A stretch of 64,000 nt of DNA from Fasciola hepatica (taxonomy: Eukaryota > Platyhelminthes > Trematoda > Plagiorchiida > Fasciolidae). The position numbers were made by a program, and so were the translations under genes. Positions 23,862 through 37,619 of the stretch are shown in pieces (the first letter of the stretch is position 1; every line of letters begins with the position of its first letter). Under the pieces are notes generated by a model, which worked only from the letters and a program-made list of their open reading frames with translations, did no database searches and was not told where the DNA came from. Location of the stretch: contig CANUEZ040000140.1 in NCBI GenBank assembly GCA_948099385.1, forward strand, positions 4,774,001-4,838,000, in the 5' to 3' direction.

Positions 23862-25419
23862 AGTTTTGTACGGTCCACGCATAGGCTTAGAGGGATCACA
23901 GAAACATAACTCATAGTAGGAAGTTCCCAAATTATCTCATTTCAACAAGGTTACGAAATTCACCAAGCAAGTTGATATGAGCTTTGCCCAGTAATGGTCA
24001 GCCACAATAGAGGAGATTCATCTCTGATTTTAAGAACAACATTGAATTTATCGTGTTTAAAAGTGAATCTCATATTCTGTCAAAACAAAAGTTTTCCTAG
24101 GAAACATATCTTACGGCGGAATAATAACAGAGATTACATCTCTCACGGGACTGTATATTGCTATAGCCATAAATATACTTATTCATCTTTACTGTGTCCA
24201 AACCACGGATGATATGGAGGCTCAATTTCTGAAATTTTCTCCCACTCACCTGCGGTTGAATATGACTGAGAATTCATTCGTAGTGTTTAATAGAGAAGAC
24301 TTTTGCACTTCCGCAAGGTAACATGAATTTTTGTACCACACTTAAATGGTGTACACAGGAGTTAGATAAAATCGAAAAACCCATCGTGCTGGAGGAATTT
24401 TGACAAACCTGTGGATTTGTTTTTAACTTCAGGGGCACTAACTTTTGGAATTGCAAAGAAGGCCCACTTAGGGTTGGCTTTTTGGGGAATGACCACCGGC
24501 CACTAAAGTTATTTTCTTGATGGGTCGGAAATAATCCTAAGAAGGCTATTTAATTGTCTTATATCGATTACAATACAAAAGCAAGTTCGAATATGCCTGG
24601 ATGAAGTTGTTGAACTGTAGGTTTACTCCAACTGACTGATCTGTTACACACAGAATTTCCTCCGTACATTGTCTGTACAAACAAAGGTTATGAATCAAGG
24701 ATTACGATGGGCCGTTCTTCAACGTTACCATGCAAACGCAAGATAATAGTGACTCGAGTGGGGACCCGAATGCTGCGCTGTCCCTTTGACGGTGAATGTG
24801 GTTGTTAAACTGAAGGAGAACATTTTGCGTACAGAAAGCAACCACTGTTGCAGTCAGTCTTATGCAAAATACTCACCCAAGTCATGCATCACCTAGAGCC
24901 AGATGAAACCGAAGCGGTTTGTCCCTTAAGTTGATCGGTGTTTCTCGGATTTGACCAGCATCCTTCATATTTGTTATTTCGTGATTGTGAATCATCAGTC
25001 AACCACCACCGTACTAGTGTTTTGTTACGTCATAAAAGATTGTTAGTAATCAGCGCACAGTAGCTGACAATTGCCATCCGTTGAGCTTTCCATCAATCGA
25101 CCCAACATTTTATGGTTGGTGGTAGCCTGGTTCTATAGCTGGCTCACATTTTTCACTTATCAATCAAAATACCAAATGAAAGTTAATTGCTTAGCCTCAT
25201 GACGGCAACTTTATCACCCACAAGTCCAGTTTCTAGCTTTATCATTTTCTATTCAATGCACAAGCATGACTGCATCAGAGTGGGTATTCCCATGGACAAT
25301 GTGACGCAGGGCAGTAATAGGGAGAACCTGCGGCTATGATCGAAAAATAGATTAGGAGTCTATACCGCATAAGGTCCTCATGAGTCGGGCTCTATACCGC
25401 GAAGGGGAAACGGTGATGC

Positions 25420-25515
25420 GCTTTCTACCACGAAAGCTGATTGGTTATAGCTGGATTCGAACCCATGACACCATACCTGACAGTCGAAGACTAGTTCTCT
25501 CGGCTAACTGCAGTC
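25420..25515 (-). mobile_element. tRNA-like SINE head
   Basis: In minus sense: GCAGTTAGCCGAGAGAACTA (A box-like) and GTCATGGGTTCGAATCCAGC (B box exact, GGTTCGAATCC). The spacing between boxes is tRNA-like, but no acceptor stem closes. No second copy was recognised in the window. Confidence 0.5.
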
Positions 25516-28500
25516 TAAATATGTACCAGCCCGGTTTTCGGAGATGATACTTGTTAGACGTCCTCTACGGGTAGTTTCTAACAGACCAATTACAACAGAG
25601 CAACTAATTATCCGGTACCATTTATTGTTAAGTGTTGAGTTGATACTACTCATTGAATTACCCTGTCAATTCAAGGAAGTCCCTTATTTGTGAAATGAAA
25701 TACTTTATTATAAAGACGGCTGGTAGGTTTATCTTTATTGGGGCGTAATTTGTTTCTGTCATTTTGTCATACAAGTTAAACATACTATCATCGTTGTATA
25801 TGTGGAAGCACTTAATCGTTGCTTTTTCAGAATGTCTTATTTTAATTTTGCGTCCGAGAAATCTGAGACATAAATCAGAAAGCAGGACAGAAAGTTTAAA
25901 AATAAGTGGCCTTTCCTCAGGACTAATGGCTGCTATCATCACAATTTATACCAATATTGATCCGTGAAAACTGGTTCAGCAAAAGCAGTCCTCTTGAAGA
26001 GCGACAGATTCTCAAAAGACTAAAATATTCCGAAAAATGCCTGTCACCCCCTCTATGATTTCTAACTCTTGCCTGCATTTGAGATAGTTTATACGAATAT
26101 ATTTATCCCTGCACTGTCTAGTCCAAAAAATTCCATTTGCATTTGTATTTTTTCAGCTAAAAAGTTGAGGAATACGCCCTAGGGATATAATAAACATTTC
26201 TGAAATTAAAAATCTCGGCAACGTCTTGAAAAATAAATAAAGTTTGAAGATATTTTGTCACACTGTTACCAACTTTTCTGGGGGGAAATAATCCAATATA
26301 TGAGTGACATTAAACAGTTCCATGTTGCTTCGAAGTGGATACTGTATGATTTCCTCCATTGCTGGTTATGCCACCTTAACTTGGTCATTGAAACTACTAT
26401 GAATGGTTGGTCGCTTTGGATACATTTGTATTTCATTGAGGAAATCTCCCATCTCACCCGAAATTAAGCTGATTAGTTAAGATTTGTTATTTTATCTTCC
26501 TCAATAGACGCCTATGTAATAAACTTAGGCTAGAGACTGGAAAATGGATACTATATATTTGTTTGGTAGATACAATTTCAGATAATTATGACCCAAGGTT
26601 ATTGTCTGTAGTTTTGCAATCTTACCCGTAAAAAACAGTACTGGCGTGGATTGTGGATCACGAAAGTTACTCATGCATTTATATAGGACTTGATTGCAAA
26701 TAACCTCAAATTATACTGTTTTCCCCCACAGAGTCAACGCACAAGTCATTCAAGCACCAGAAGGTTATATGGTCATGGAATGAGTCTTCAAGCTATGCGA
26801 TCTTCCCAATAGGGTATAAACATCTTTAGGCGTTCTATATCCACTGGCCTTGTACCCGCAACTTAACTATGACATAAGTCGATTTCTGTGGTATCCGTAA
26901 TTTCCATCTCTCCACCAGAATCGCGTAATAAAACAAGTACAAAAACTCAGGTTTTGACTGACTTGGTCTAACAGTTTGACTCGTCATAACTCGTCCCAAA
27001 TGTTAAGCTCATCCAATCAAATATATAGTTGCCAGATGCGTAGAGAATAGAATAAGTTTTGGTTCAACTTTCTTGTTGGTAATTCATCCGACAGAAATAG
27101 TAATCAATAAAAAACTGACATTTGTCTTTAAAAAGTTTTGCTACCGAAGTGGGGATAGAAATCCCACTCGTAATGATTCACTCAACAGGGTGATGTCAGG
27201 TCTACAAAATGAAAAGAATTTGGCCTCGTGGAGCAAATTATTTTAGGTGTTTTGTAATAGTTTTTCTATCATTTGTTTTGCTATTAGACGACTAGCTGAC
27301 GCAGGATTGTAAAAAAATCAAATCCAACATCATATAAACATTTTTCTATTTGGTCACTGCTTGCTGTATTCCCCTCGACCGATTGCCAAACAGGCTTAAT
27401 AGAAACTTGTGCAACTCAACTTTTTATTGTTTGTTAAGTTAGAAGAAAGTAGGGAAGCTTTGTGGTTAAACTCGTTTTATAGGTATTTATAGCACCACAG
27501 TGACCCACAACAGCAACTGACAAGGACTGACCATCTACAGGAGTTCACAAGCACACACACGTAACTAATTATTTCAGAGATCTGGCAGATAAAGTATTTG
27601 TTTTAGTGTATTCTCATTCTGTCATGACAACTCTCTGGCTTCCTTTTATTCCCTACACCACACCTCTGTTGAACCAAACTAACAGATGTGGAAGGTGTCC
27701 CCGAACAAAACTTACGGGTATCGACCGATCTAGTATCAGCATCACACAGAACCGATAGTGGTCTAAATGCACCGGCATTTTTAAGTCTGAGGTGTGAGCT
27801 TCGAACACCACGACGGTAGCTCGACTTTCGTAAAGTGCATCATTTTGTTGTCACTCGAATCTTTACTGAGTCCGATTCATTCGGATCTCATCTAGTTATC
27901 CCTTCTGTGTCTCAGGTTTTCCCGGCTTATTGACATAGGCCCCTACAATAACGAGTACGCTGTCCTCTACAATACATTCATGCATGAATAGGGAACAAAA
28001 AATGAAGCGTCATTTGTATGCTCACCAAAGAGAAACTGTAAAAAGATTTTTAATAAAAATGGATACTTAACAGTCACAGCGTGTTTCCTCATGACTACAG
28101 TGTTCGCGCCAGCACTGCTGCCTTTGAACAACAAACCATTTCATAATTTTCAACGGCTTCATACAAAAAAAGGTTTTACAATGGAAGAGTGAATAATGTC
28201 CCTATTGTTTTGATATACGACTGACTATGGCTTCTGTGACAATGGCCCGAATCACGCAAATGTGTCGAATAGGAGCCATTCTGAGGGACAGAAAAGACAA
28301 ACCACTGGGTGTTTTCGACCTTGAGTTCCACAATCAGAGCATTTCCTATGATGACTGACTTTTTAATAGCTCGATTCCGTATAAAAGTGAATAAATTGGA
28401 CAGCCCCCTGAGGTCTTCTTAATTCTGACCAATGAGCTGGCACTTCATGAAGAACTGTTGAAGAATCGGTACCGGATAATCGGCCAGTAACTCATGATCG

Positions 28501-31500
28501 GTTTTATTTCTTAATGGGTACTTCCGCTTTCAGACTGGACGTGAATCCAGCTCAAAAGCAAGACAAATCGTGCAAATTTGGTTTAGTCGTTTCGGGAAAG
28601 AGTAACAGCCCATAGATGGAAGCCTGTCGACAAATAATTTGATCTGATTTACAAACCTGTCCTACGACTATCACGCTATAATAAAATGTCACGGGTTTTT
28701 CTACACCAGAGGCTTAATGTCAGCATCAAAATAAAATAAACGGAGGAAAAACTGGACAGCTATTCTTTCAGGCTTGAAAGTCTTCAAAAGTCTTCTTATT
28801 CGAATGATAGTTATAGTCTTTCTCAGGCAATATTTAAAAGATCTAGCATTCGAACAGATGAACTGTACGGCAGTGTGAGGGAAATGGGACGAAATATATC
28901 GGCCGTCTACCGTGTATTTGCAAAAGCTGATGATAAGCGAAATAAAATGGTTCCGAAACAATCTGGAGTAGATTTCTCGCCTAATGCTTTTCTTTTTTCC
29001 CCCTTCTAGAATACTTTTTTCTTATTAGAACAGATAGGGATATTTAAAGAAGAAAGACTGTAAGATTATCAAAAGGAATAGTCATAATACGATCCTCAAC
29101 AAACGGCTGTCCTCTCTGGAGAGCGGGGTTATCGTAGACCTATGTTACCTACGTTGTCGGAGGAAATCAGCCTTGAGTTTCTAATAAAATGCCATGAAAA
29201 TATCTCAAAAGCCAAAATGTTCAATCCAGACATCGAAACAGTTAACTTCAATTTTATTTGATACGCTTCACACAGACGAGTTCCAAAAAGTATTATCTCC
29301 TAGACACAAGTCACCTAGTATCCTAAATTCTGCTGTACATCGCAGGTACAGGTAGCATCGATTACGATTCATACGAAAAATTACTCAGTATATATTTAGA
29401 GCTTCGTGACCTTATTAAGGTATATATCGGGCCGTCGGGTAATGATACCAGTTTATTCAAAAGTTTCTCTACTTCACTTCGGCTCTGCTGCACTAAGGGG
29501 AGCTTAAAATGTGTGACCTTGGTTGCTAGGGTAAAATGCTCTGAGCAAAGTAAGCTAACGGTCAGTAAGTTATGGAAGTATAATTAATCTGAACATCAGA
29601 ACCACATAAATTAACCTAGGTTATATTTAGATGGGTTTACTATCTGAATAATCCTATAGAATCCGTTTAGTCGGTCAGTATATTGTTGATGCTTATGCCT
29701 GCATTATAATGTCAAGAGAAATTGTTTTATTATTTGGAGATTTCATGACGTGTGGTTTAAAATGGCTTTTCAATGATGACTGCTGAAATTGGCGAGAAAA
29801 GGAAATTCCAGTTCTCACCGGTATGAGTTTTTTTTTCAGGATCATTTGAGCCCACTTCTTTATTCGATTACATTGTTACCGCGATAGCGATGAAAAGATC
29901 CACTGAGACTGAATTTTCTCGGCACCTCCCTAAAGAGGGTCAGAGTTGAATTGCACAGGCCTCTAATTTCGAATTTTGTTTGCTGTATCTTGCTCAATGT
30001 TTTAACTCAAATATGAGCACCCCAGTACACATTTCAGAGGTAGAATAACTGCAAATCGAATGAATGGGACGATCTTCTGTGCACCACGATCAAAGATAGT
30101 GCCGGAAATCCCTGTCCTTAATCCAACGCGAGGCTATTCCTAGGAACTCTCACTCCCCGTCGGACGCAAGGTAGTGACAGTTTTCCATGTGGCTGCATTG
30201 TAAGTCCAACAAACGAGGGTGCGTATTGGTTTCATCAGGGAATCCAAACCTCAAGGACTGCCATTTTGTCAATGGGTTTGTTTATCGCATGAGTGTTTGG
30301 TATAGGATGAGCTGTAGGAGGCTCAGAAAAATTTTATTTGGTATGCGAATATCCCCCGAGAAATCGTCGTGTCCTAAAGTCGATATATCATACCAACCAC
30401 TATTGTTCATTTGGATCGGAATAAAACATGTCTGCTTTGCTAGTGGACTTCAATTTGAGATACCTCGAATGTTGGGGAAATCTTCACCGTTATGACTGAC
30501 AAAGCCTCTGGAATTCACCGGAAGGAAGTTACCTGGGTATGTAATAGTTTTTTAGGATAACATTTCATGCTCTGTTTCACGAGAAGTTTGTATATAAAGT
30601 CATGCGGAACAGTTTGTCTCTTAATTATTGACTGTGAGTCTTGTAAATGCATGCGAAACTTCACGGTCCAGTTCATACAGTTAGCCTCCAATGGGGTCAA
30701 TACGTTTTCCGTAAAAGTTTCTCTATTCTAAAGTAGACAGTTGGCTACCTACACACTGATCATTGGGGGTCCAAGGCGCAACGTGTAATGGTACATAAGA
30801 TGAAGAATTTGTTGATCGTCCGCAAGGTTGACTCTATGTCGATAAAACTGTAAAAAAATCCTAAATAATGAAGACAGACTACATGTTTGATACCTTGTAT
30901 TAACATTGTGTCCTGGATAGTGTTTGGGTCAATTCAATGTAAAATAAAGCTTTTCCATTTTTCCTCAGAGGACCAAATTCCGTCCTAGTTGTGACCCACT
31001 AGTAGTTGCAAGAAAAGGGTTTTGCCTGAATTTTGAACATAGCTATTCACCACACACAAGCAGACTACGGGGATAATTGTCCTAAAACGTCACCACTACT
31101 TGCTAGTTATGGTACACATAAAACTATATTGGTCTGCACTATTGCTGTTGTGTACGAGCACAAAATGTGCTTGTCGGTCACCCGTAAGCATCTCAGTCGA
31201 TACTACCCGTACACTTTCACTGGCATAGTTTTGCGTTTTGTTCCGAGAATGATCTCGCTTTTATCACATGATGAAGAGAATAAGTACATGGTCATTATTT
31301 TTGCCATTATTCTCTAGCGATGGCTGTCCAATAAGTCCGAGGACTCGATATCAGTTTGAGATAAATTAAGATACCAATGATATCTGTATCTCTATTTTTC
31401 TGCTTTTACACTGTCGCTTTTTTCTAGAGATTTAAATTGACATGATAGGAGTTCAACGAAAATTCTCTTAGTTCAAGAAATATCATGAAGCAACGCCTTG

Positions 31501-34500
31501 CCTTGATTACTAATTTTAAGTGTATTTTGAAACAGAAGTCGTGTTCGGTGTTGCAAAAGTGGATTGTTTGAAAAAACTTTTCAGAGGGCAAATCGACAAA
31601 CTAAAAGCCTCGTTGTGTCTGTTCAATTTGGACTTTTTCTCATCCCACATCACCAACTGACCTTCCTATCCAACTTTTCTTGCCCTGCAATTTTCCATGG
31701 TTTTTCCAACCAGTACCTGGTTCGAATGTTTAAAATCCAGAGAATATTCTTGTCAGACAAGCAGACAAAACTATGGAATATCCGAAAATATCTATTTCCA
31801 AACTGTTTTTTAATTCTCATGGTGTACAGTTTTCACCTTTTCAAAATTTTGATATCGGTTTGAAATTACGAACCTTTGTACTGTTCATACAGTGTAACTT
31901 TAACTGCACTATTCCATTGAAGGATGTAATTAAAGGCTATGAACACGTTAAATGAGTGATAAATAGGTTCTGTATTCTCCATAATTCGTCCTCCTTAAAG
32001 ACAATTATCGCAGAAATCAATCAGATTTAACTGACGTGATTGACTGATCAGTTGTAGAAAAGTGGTTACCATAGGAAATCGTTTTGTGTAGGAGGGGAAA
32101 TTTCTCGATGAAATAAAAAGTCACTTTTACCAATTTCTCCATCTCACTTCAGCTTCCATTTTTGCTATTTAATTTATGCACTACAAAAGAGAAATTACTA
32201 TTCTACATTGTTCTTAAACGAGATGTGTTGCTTTGTGTTTTGCTCTGACTTGCTTGTAGTAACACCCTATATCACGAGTATTGAAGATAAACTCAAACAA
32301 TTCAGATATAAAACTCTAACAGATCGTGCGGGAAGATCGATTTGAAAACTCCTCACTCACTGAGCAGACAATTACCTTTCCCCCTCACATTAACTAACGG
32401 TGGTAGCTAGAATATAAAACTGAAATAGATAAACCACTGTGCCTGACTTCCATGCCCAAGTTAATAAAAGATCGAGAACATTCGCTGAATCAATGAATCA
32501 ATTTTCAACTGTACTTAGTAGTATGTGCAAACAGACTTTCCATCCCTAACTGATCATTCAGAAAGTATTAGATGTGAAAACGGACGGCCTTACTAACGTC
32601 GATGTCATTAATTGTGGGCAACTGATGATTGTTATTCCTTCATTTTTAAATTTAAATTTCATGATGCTAGCCAAACTGCTTGACGAATCATTTTATCATA
32701 AGTTTCACGCTACTAAAAGTATTTGAGTAGCCGCTAGACCAAGATGGGTGTTTGTAATTTCCTTCGCTAACAACTATGCCTCGCCGTGATGATCTTCGTT
32801 ATCCAATTCAGCTGTTGTATTGGCTAGTTGTTGTTCCCACTCAACACAAGTGACGGTATCGTTTGCCTCCTATATGTTTCGTCTGTTTTTATAACGAATG
32901 AGACCAAGGTCAGCTTGGATCAGGTAAATAACAGTGGTCTTCATTCCTAGAGGCACAGCTATTAGAGCAGCTCAACCTGCTTAACCAACAATGTAATCCT
33001 CGTCGGTTTTACCATCACCGCTGAAGCAAAAATTCCCATCAGCTTCCCCGTCGTCGTTGCTATTCGCAGTATTTTTTATTCCTCACCAATCTCATCAACT
33101 AATTCTCAATTGTCCTATCTCAGTTAGCAGGAGTTCTAACTTGTGAAGTCTCTCTCTTCATACAACACGCTTGCATCATTCATCTTCACTGTTCGCAAAA
33201 TAGTCAGAATAACTAGGTCCGTACACTCCGGTTTCTCGGTATTGCCTTTCCTGTATTACGCCTTCTAAGTAAGCTAGGCTATTTTAAATATCCTTTCGTT
33301 CGTCAACACATTAACCTCTAACCCCATTCAAGTCACTTATATTTACGACCATCTCCAACATCAGGGTCGTCGCGTACACCACCTTCACCCCTGTGGCTTC
33401 CACCACCACCACCATCACAAACATGGCCGCTATTTTTACGTCAAACCTTACTCTAATAGCATTTCTCCCCTCCTCATTATACTCGACAAGTTGTGCACGG
33501 TGGTACTAGAGTCTGACGGTTAACGTGCGAGACTCCTACTATGTACTTCACTTTTCATTCCCAGGTGGGACACGATGAGAACGCATTTCCACGACGGCTA
33601 CAAGCCCAACTGAAATTGTTAACTAGTATTCCCATTGGTTTTTTAATGATGACGTCTGCATTGACACCGCAGGCTGAATCATTTTATAAGAAGCACTGAA
33701 AACCGGATCGAAAGTTGTTCTACAGTGAGGGACATGAAAATCCTTAAGTAGCCTAGAAAATCTTACTCCCGCATTGTGGTGCGAATTTATCAACATATAA
33801 GACAACAGAAAGTCAACTTAAATAGTTGGGACTAAATGACCGGAAATAACTGATTGAAATACATGATAGTTACGTAGGTCTAGTGAATTAAATTTCGCGG
33901 TTTCCAACTCTTTGGGCCTGCTCGGTTTGACACGCAGCTGCCATTTCAGAAATATAGTGCAACAAAAGCTTGCTCTACAAATATTATCTGAGACTACGTG
34001 CACGTAGGTAAGATTTTATGATAGACAATATACAAACGATCATTACCACACTTCAATTGTCCTGTTTTCTAATATTATCAACCAACTATACCGGATCATC
34101 CTTTCCCTTATGCTATCCAAATTTAACATCATTGCACTACTAATGCTTGATAGTAGTAAAATGTCCAAGGACAACAAGTCCACTACACACTAGTTTCTGA
34201 TTCTACCTAGCGGACTAACAACATGAGCTTTTCAGACCAAATGACCTTATTTTCTAGAAAGAAATGAGAGAACTATTAAAAACACTCGCTGACACTACCA
34301 CGTATTTCTCATAGCTTGAGTTTGAAATGTGAAATGCCTTTTTGTGACCTACGTGACCAAAAAAAACGGTTCTTTTGCACCCACTTGATTTTCTGGTTTT
34401 CACTTTGTCAGTTCATCAGTTTTCAGGAAAGCAGGGCTTGTGTTTAATCCGAAATTGAAGTTCTTTGGTGCCTTGCGATTGCGTACGTGGTTAGGCAACT

Positions 34501-34618
34501 ATTCCGAGGTCTGTGTGCACATACATTGCTCGACTCATTTTGACACTAATGAGCAACAGATGTCATATTGTACAATTTTCCACCGATCCCTGAAATATCG
34601 ACTATCTAGAGGACGCCT

Positions 34619-34680
34619 GCGTGTGCGTGCACGTGCCTGTGTGTGTGTTTGTGTTTGTGTTTATGAATGTGCGTGTGTGA
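34619..34680. repeat. GT-rich low-complexity tract
   Basis: Mixed GTGCGTGC / GTGT / GTTTGTGT repeats. The 81-codon frame ending here (34440-34685) is partly made of it. Confidence 0.9.
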
Positions 34681-35101
34681 GATAGACGGAGCGTAGGTAT
34701 CAAGATACTGCTACGTATACACGTGCACATGTGTATTCGATGAACCAGACGATCACTTAGAAAATATTAGGAAGAGGAAGAAAAACAAGGCGAAACATGG
34801 CAAATGTATTCGGGACAGAGGACCATTCGGAGAAGAAAGCCAGTGAAAATCGAATTCTGCAGTCTTTGTCCAATCCGATAGGGATTGTGTCAGCCAGGTT
34901 ACTATAGCTACGCCCAGCTCCATGCCGACACACACGCACACGGACACAGATACGCGTTCGCATAGAAAGAAGTTTGACTGGTAAATGAGAACGCATGTTT
35001 GCGCGTACCCTCAGATCAAATAAGGTGATATGCGTATAAATATACATGGTACATACATGAAACTCAGCACCAAGTTTGTTTGTCTTTTCCGTTTGGTTAT
35101 G

Positions 35102-35128
35102 TTTTTTTTTTGTTTGTTTGTTTGTTTG
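35102..35128. repeat. T / GTTT low-complexity tract
   Basis: A T run followed by four GTTT units. Confidence 0.9.
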
Positions 35129-36657
35129 TATAATTGTTTCGGCTTGTGCGTAATGTCCTTTGACTTGAAAGACTGGTGCGATCATTTAGCTTGTCTTATC
35201 TTTATTTGCACGATCCTCGACCAACATAGGTGTTGTTGCGTGCATTTGAACATTTGTTCGGTCGATCATTTGTAGCCGAATGCTACTGTGGACGAGATCA
35301 CAGTATAAGTGTGGGTTGGAAAGCTAAGCATTCTCAGTGCCTTGCATTTTTCGGTTGCTGGTATTGTTGTTGTTCTTGTTGTCTTTTTCCTATGCACTTC
35401 GACTCCTAAACTTCGCAGAATCGATGTTGTTTTCTTGTGACATCTCATGATAATGACAGTCGAGTAGGATATGAAAATCTAAGATGGACAAACACACGCG
35501 CACTCACGCACGTATACCAGCAGATACACAGACACTCCGGAGGGTCGATGAGCTAGTGAGCTGGTAAATAGATGAACAGTCAAACAACATTCCTGCCCAA
35601 TCTGAAAAACTGAGTTCACGTTGGTCCCTGGACCATCTCAGCGCCTCGACTACCACAGCGATCGCTGCCGCCACCCCCTACTTGTTCGTGGCCGATATCT
35701 CGAACAAGGCCATGAAATTCCGTCACACGAGATAAGAAAAAAGTAGGACTATGAAGCACTGGGTGTGTCACCGGAGCAAAGTGAGGTCATTAGGCTCAAA
35801 TTAACTAGCCGAAATATTGGACTTCTTCAAGTAAGTTGATTAACTTGTTTGTATGTAGGTGTGTGTGTGTGTGTGCACGCGCTTGCCAGTGTTTGATAAT
35901 TGTACAGTTCTTGTTGTGGTTTGACCTGTCTGAATTGTGGGAATGCGTTCGCACGAAGCTGTGATGCTACACATCCCGGGTGAGAGAGTGGGTCAAAATT
36001 CCCTTGATCCATTAGGCCAAACAACTCAATGCCTACCACGTGTTTCGTGTCATCTTATTCATGCATCTACACTCAATAAACTGTCGGAGGTGCGACTTCA
36101 TGCTTGTTGTTCAATGAGTTCATTCTCAAACATAGAACCAGTGAGGTCAACACAAAATGTTCCGGGTTCCAAATGAAATACAGTCGGTAGTCTTGCTAGT
36201 AAACCATCGCACTGGGATATATTTGTCATAGGTATCGGTGTTCTTTCTCTCATGGTTCATGTTTTACATCAAACCGTTTCCTGAGATTAGGCTTTTTCTG
36301 TTCTCCATCGTCTTACTTTGAGTAAAACTGCTTGATTTTGGTTTCCAAGATATGATGATCTGAAAGTAAACAAAGAAGGTAGGAAAAATTTCTGATCACC
36401 GCGAAGTATTACCCAATGCAATGCCAGATTATCTCTAATTAACCAAATGACTGACGGATAAGAACTGCATGGTCTTATGGAGGCCAGCCCTGGTAGACTA
36501 AGGGTAACCTGTGTGTGTGACTCAAATTCAACTACCCAGAGTTTCAATACTTATTTGGGGCTCAGAAAATAAGCCCCCCCCCTTCTCAACCGGCTGCTCT
36601 TTCCTATGAAGAACTGAACGGCCTTCTACCATGCTAGTTTTCCATGGTGAGTTCAAC

Positions 36658-37517
36658 ATAAGAACAACCAGTCTAATTACGTTCTGTTTTTTCTGACATA
36701 TTGGCTCTGCGAAGTCAGAATGACACTCATGGACCTAGAATCGCCCAATTCTGGACAATCATGGACCACGGTGAACCAAGATCAGGTAAACAAAAGGAAA
36801 GTCAACATTTCATCACGAAATTTGAAATAACAATAATAAATCGGAATATAAACGATGGTCGTACAATTTTTAACATTGAGTTCAAATATTTAATAGCAAA
36901 TATTTCATTATGAGCCTGAACTGGCATCCTCAGCAAGCGAAATAGGCTTGTATGACTGGGTAGGAACCAAATATTCTTCAAGTGCATCGACACGTATTCA
37001 GTTCGTTAATCTTGTACGTAGTCCACGAAGTCTGCGTTACTCCTCGAGCATGATAACTCGTACTTCTCACACGGGCTACTCGCGAGTAGTTACGTGTCAT
37101 TTTGACAAAATGTCAAAAATTTAGAAAAAATCATTTACAGCATCAAGTTAGCGCATGACAAATACAGGAGCAAGGAAATTTCATCTTCCAAAAACAGAAT
37201 AAGGTACTGTAGGATAGTTGTAGCTAAACCAATTCCAAGTGTAATTGTAGTTTTAAGAAGGGGTATGTCTTCTCATCTATGGAGTAACAGAAACCAAATA
37301 TTTTCAACTTTTCCACCATGGAGCACACGATTTTTCTGGTTTAATTTACAACATTCGTTTCCAGTAACAGTTGTTTGGATTTTTCAATTTTTAAAGCCTG
37401 TTCGCACGATTTTTGTCAGTGGTTTACCAATGGATACGAAACCCAGAGAGTTGTATCTATTGACGAGAAACTTTCCGGTAGGTTGCAGTAAATTTCATTC
37501 ACATTCTACTTTAAGTA
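36658..37517 (+). repeat. Right arm of the 850-bp inverted duplication
   Basis: Opposite-orientation copy of 17198-18045. The distal end stops about 27 bases before a 75-bp AT dinucleotide run at 37544. The arm contains the exon copy at 37397-37477 and the palindrome at 37076-37089. The spacer between the arms is about 18.6 kb. Confidence 0.9.
37397..37477 (+). pseudogene. Inverted second copy of the RBPMS-like RNP2 exon
   Basis: Plus-strand copy of the 81-nt exon, with the same acceptor (TTTTTAAAG), the same donor (GTAGGT at 37478-37483) and the same 27-residue product, IFVSGLPMDTKPRELY included. It sits in the right arm (36658-37517) of the inverted duplication and points away from the other RBPMS exons. 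It cannot be cis-spliced to the exons at 11.9 and 7.9 kb. No further RRM exon (GFVSF or LRLEF type) was found to its right on the plus strand. It is most simply a stranded duplicate exon. Alternatives are an exon of a second gene on the plus strand running past the window, or an assembly artefact. It has no disabling change. Confidence 0.7.
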
Positions 37518-37540
37518 TAATGTGATAGTTTTGATGCACA

Positions 37541-37543
<3 letters not shown>

Positions 37544-37618
<75 letters not shown>
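37544..37618. repeat. Long AT dinucleotide microsatellite
   Basis: Uninterrupted AT run of about 75 bases, the longest in the window. It starts about 27 bases beyond the end of the right arm of the inverted duplication. Confidence 0.98.

Positions 37619-37619
<1 letters not shown>

Larger units (their letters stand above)
18046..36657. other. Spacer between the inverted arms; mostly unassigned
   Basis: About 18.6 kb. It contains the SINE C cluster (19.0-19.9 kb), the minus-strand PLE (22.3-23.0 kb), the hairpin at 23.84 kb and a tRNA-like head at 25.4 kb. From about 25.5 to 36.6 kb I recognise nothing beyond simple repeats. The longest open frames (102 codons plus at 30187-30495; 142 codons minus at 34757-35185) have no family signature. 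Upstream exons of the minus-strand RBPMS-like gene may lie here unrecognised. Confidence 0.45.

Noticed and set aside
31936..31955. KGYEHVK in a plus-strand frame
   Set aside because: Stops at once after the motif, lies upstream of the plus-strand RRM exon copy, and does not continue as SL(I/L)K.
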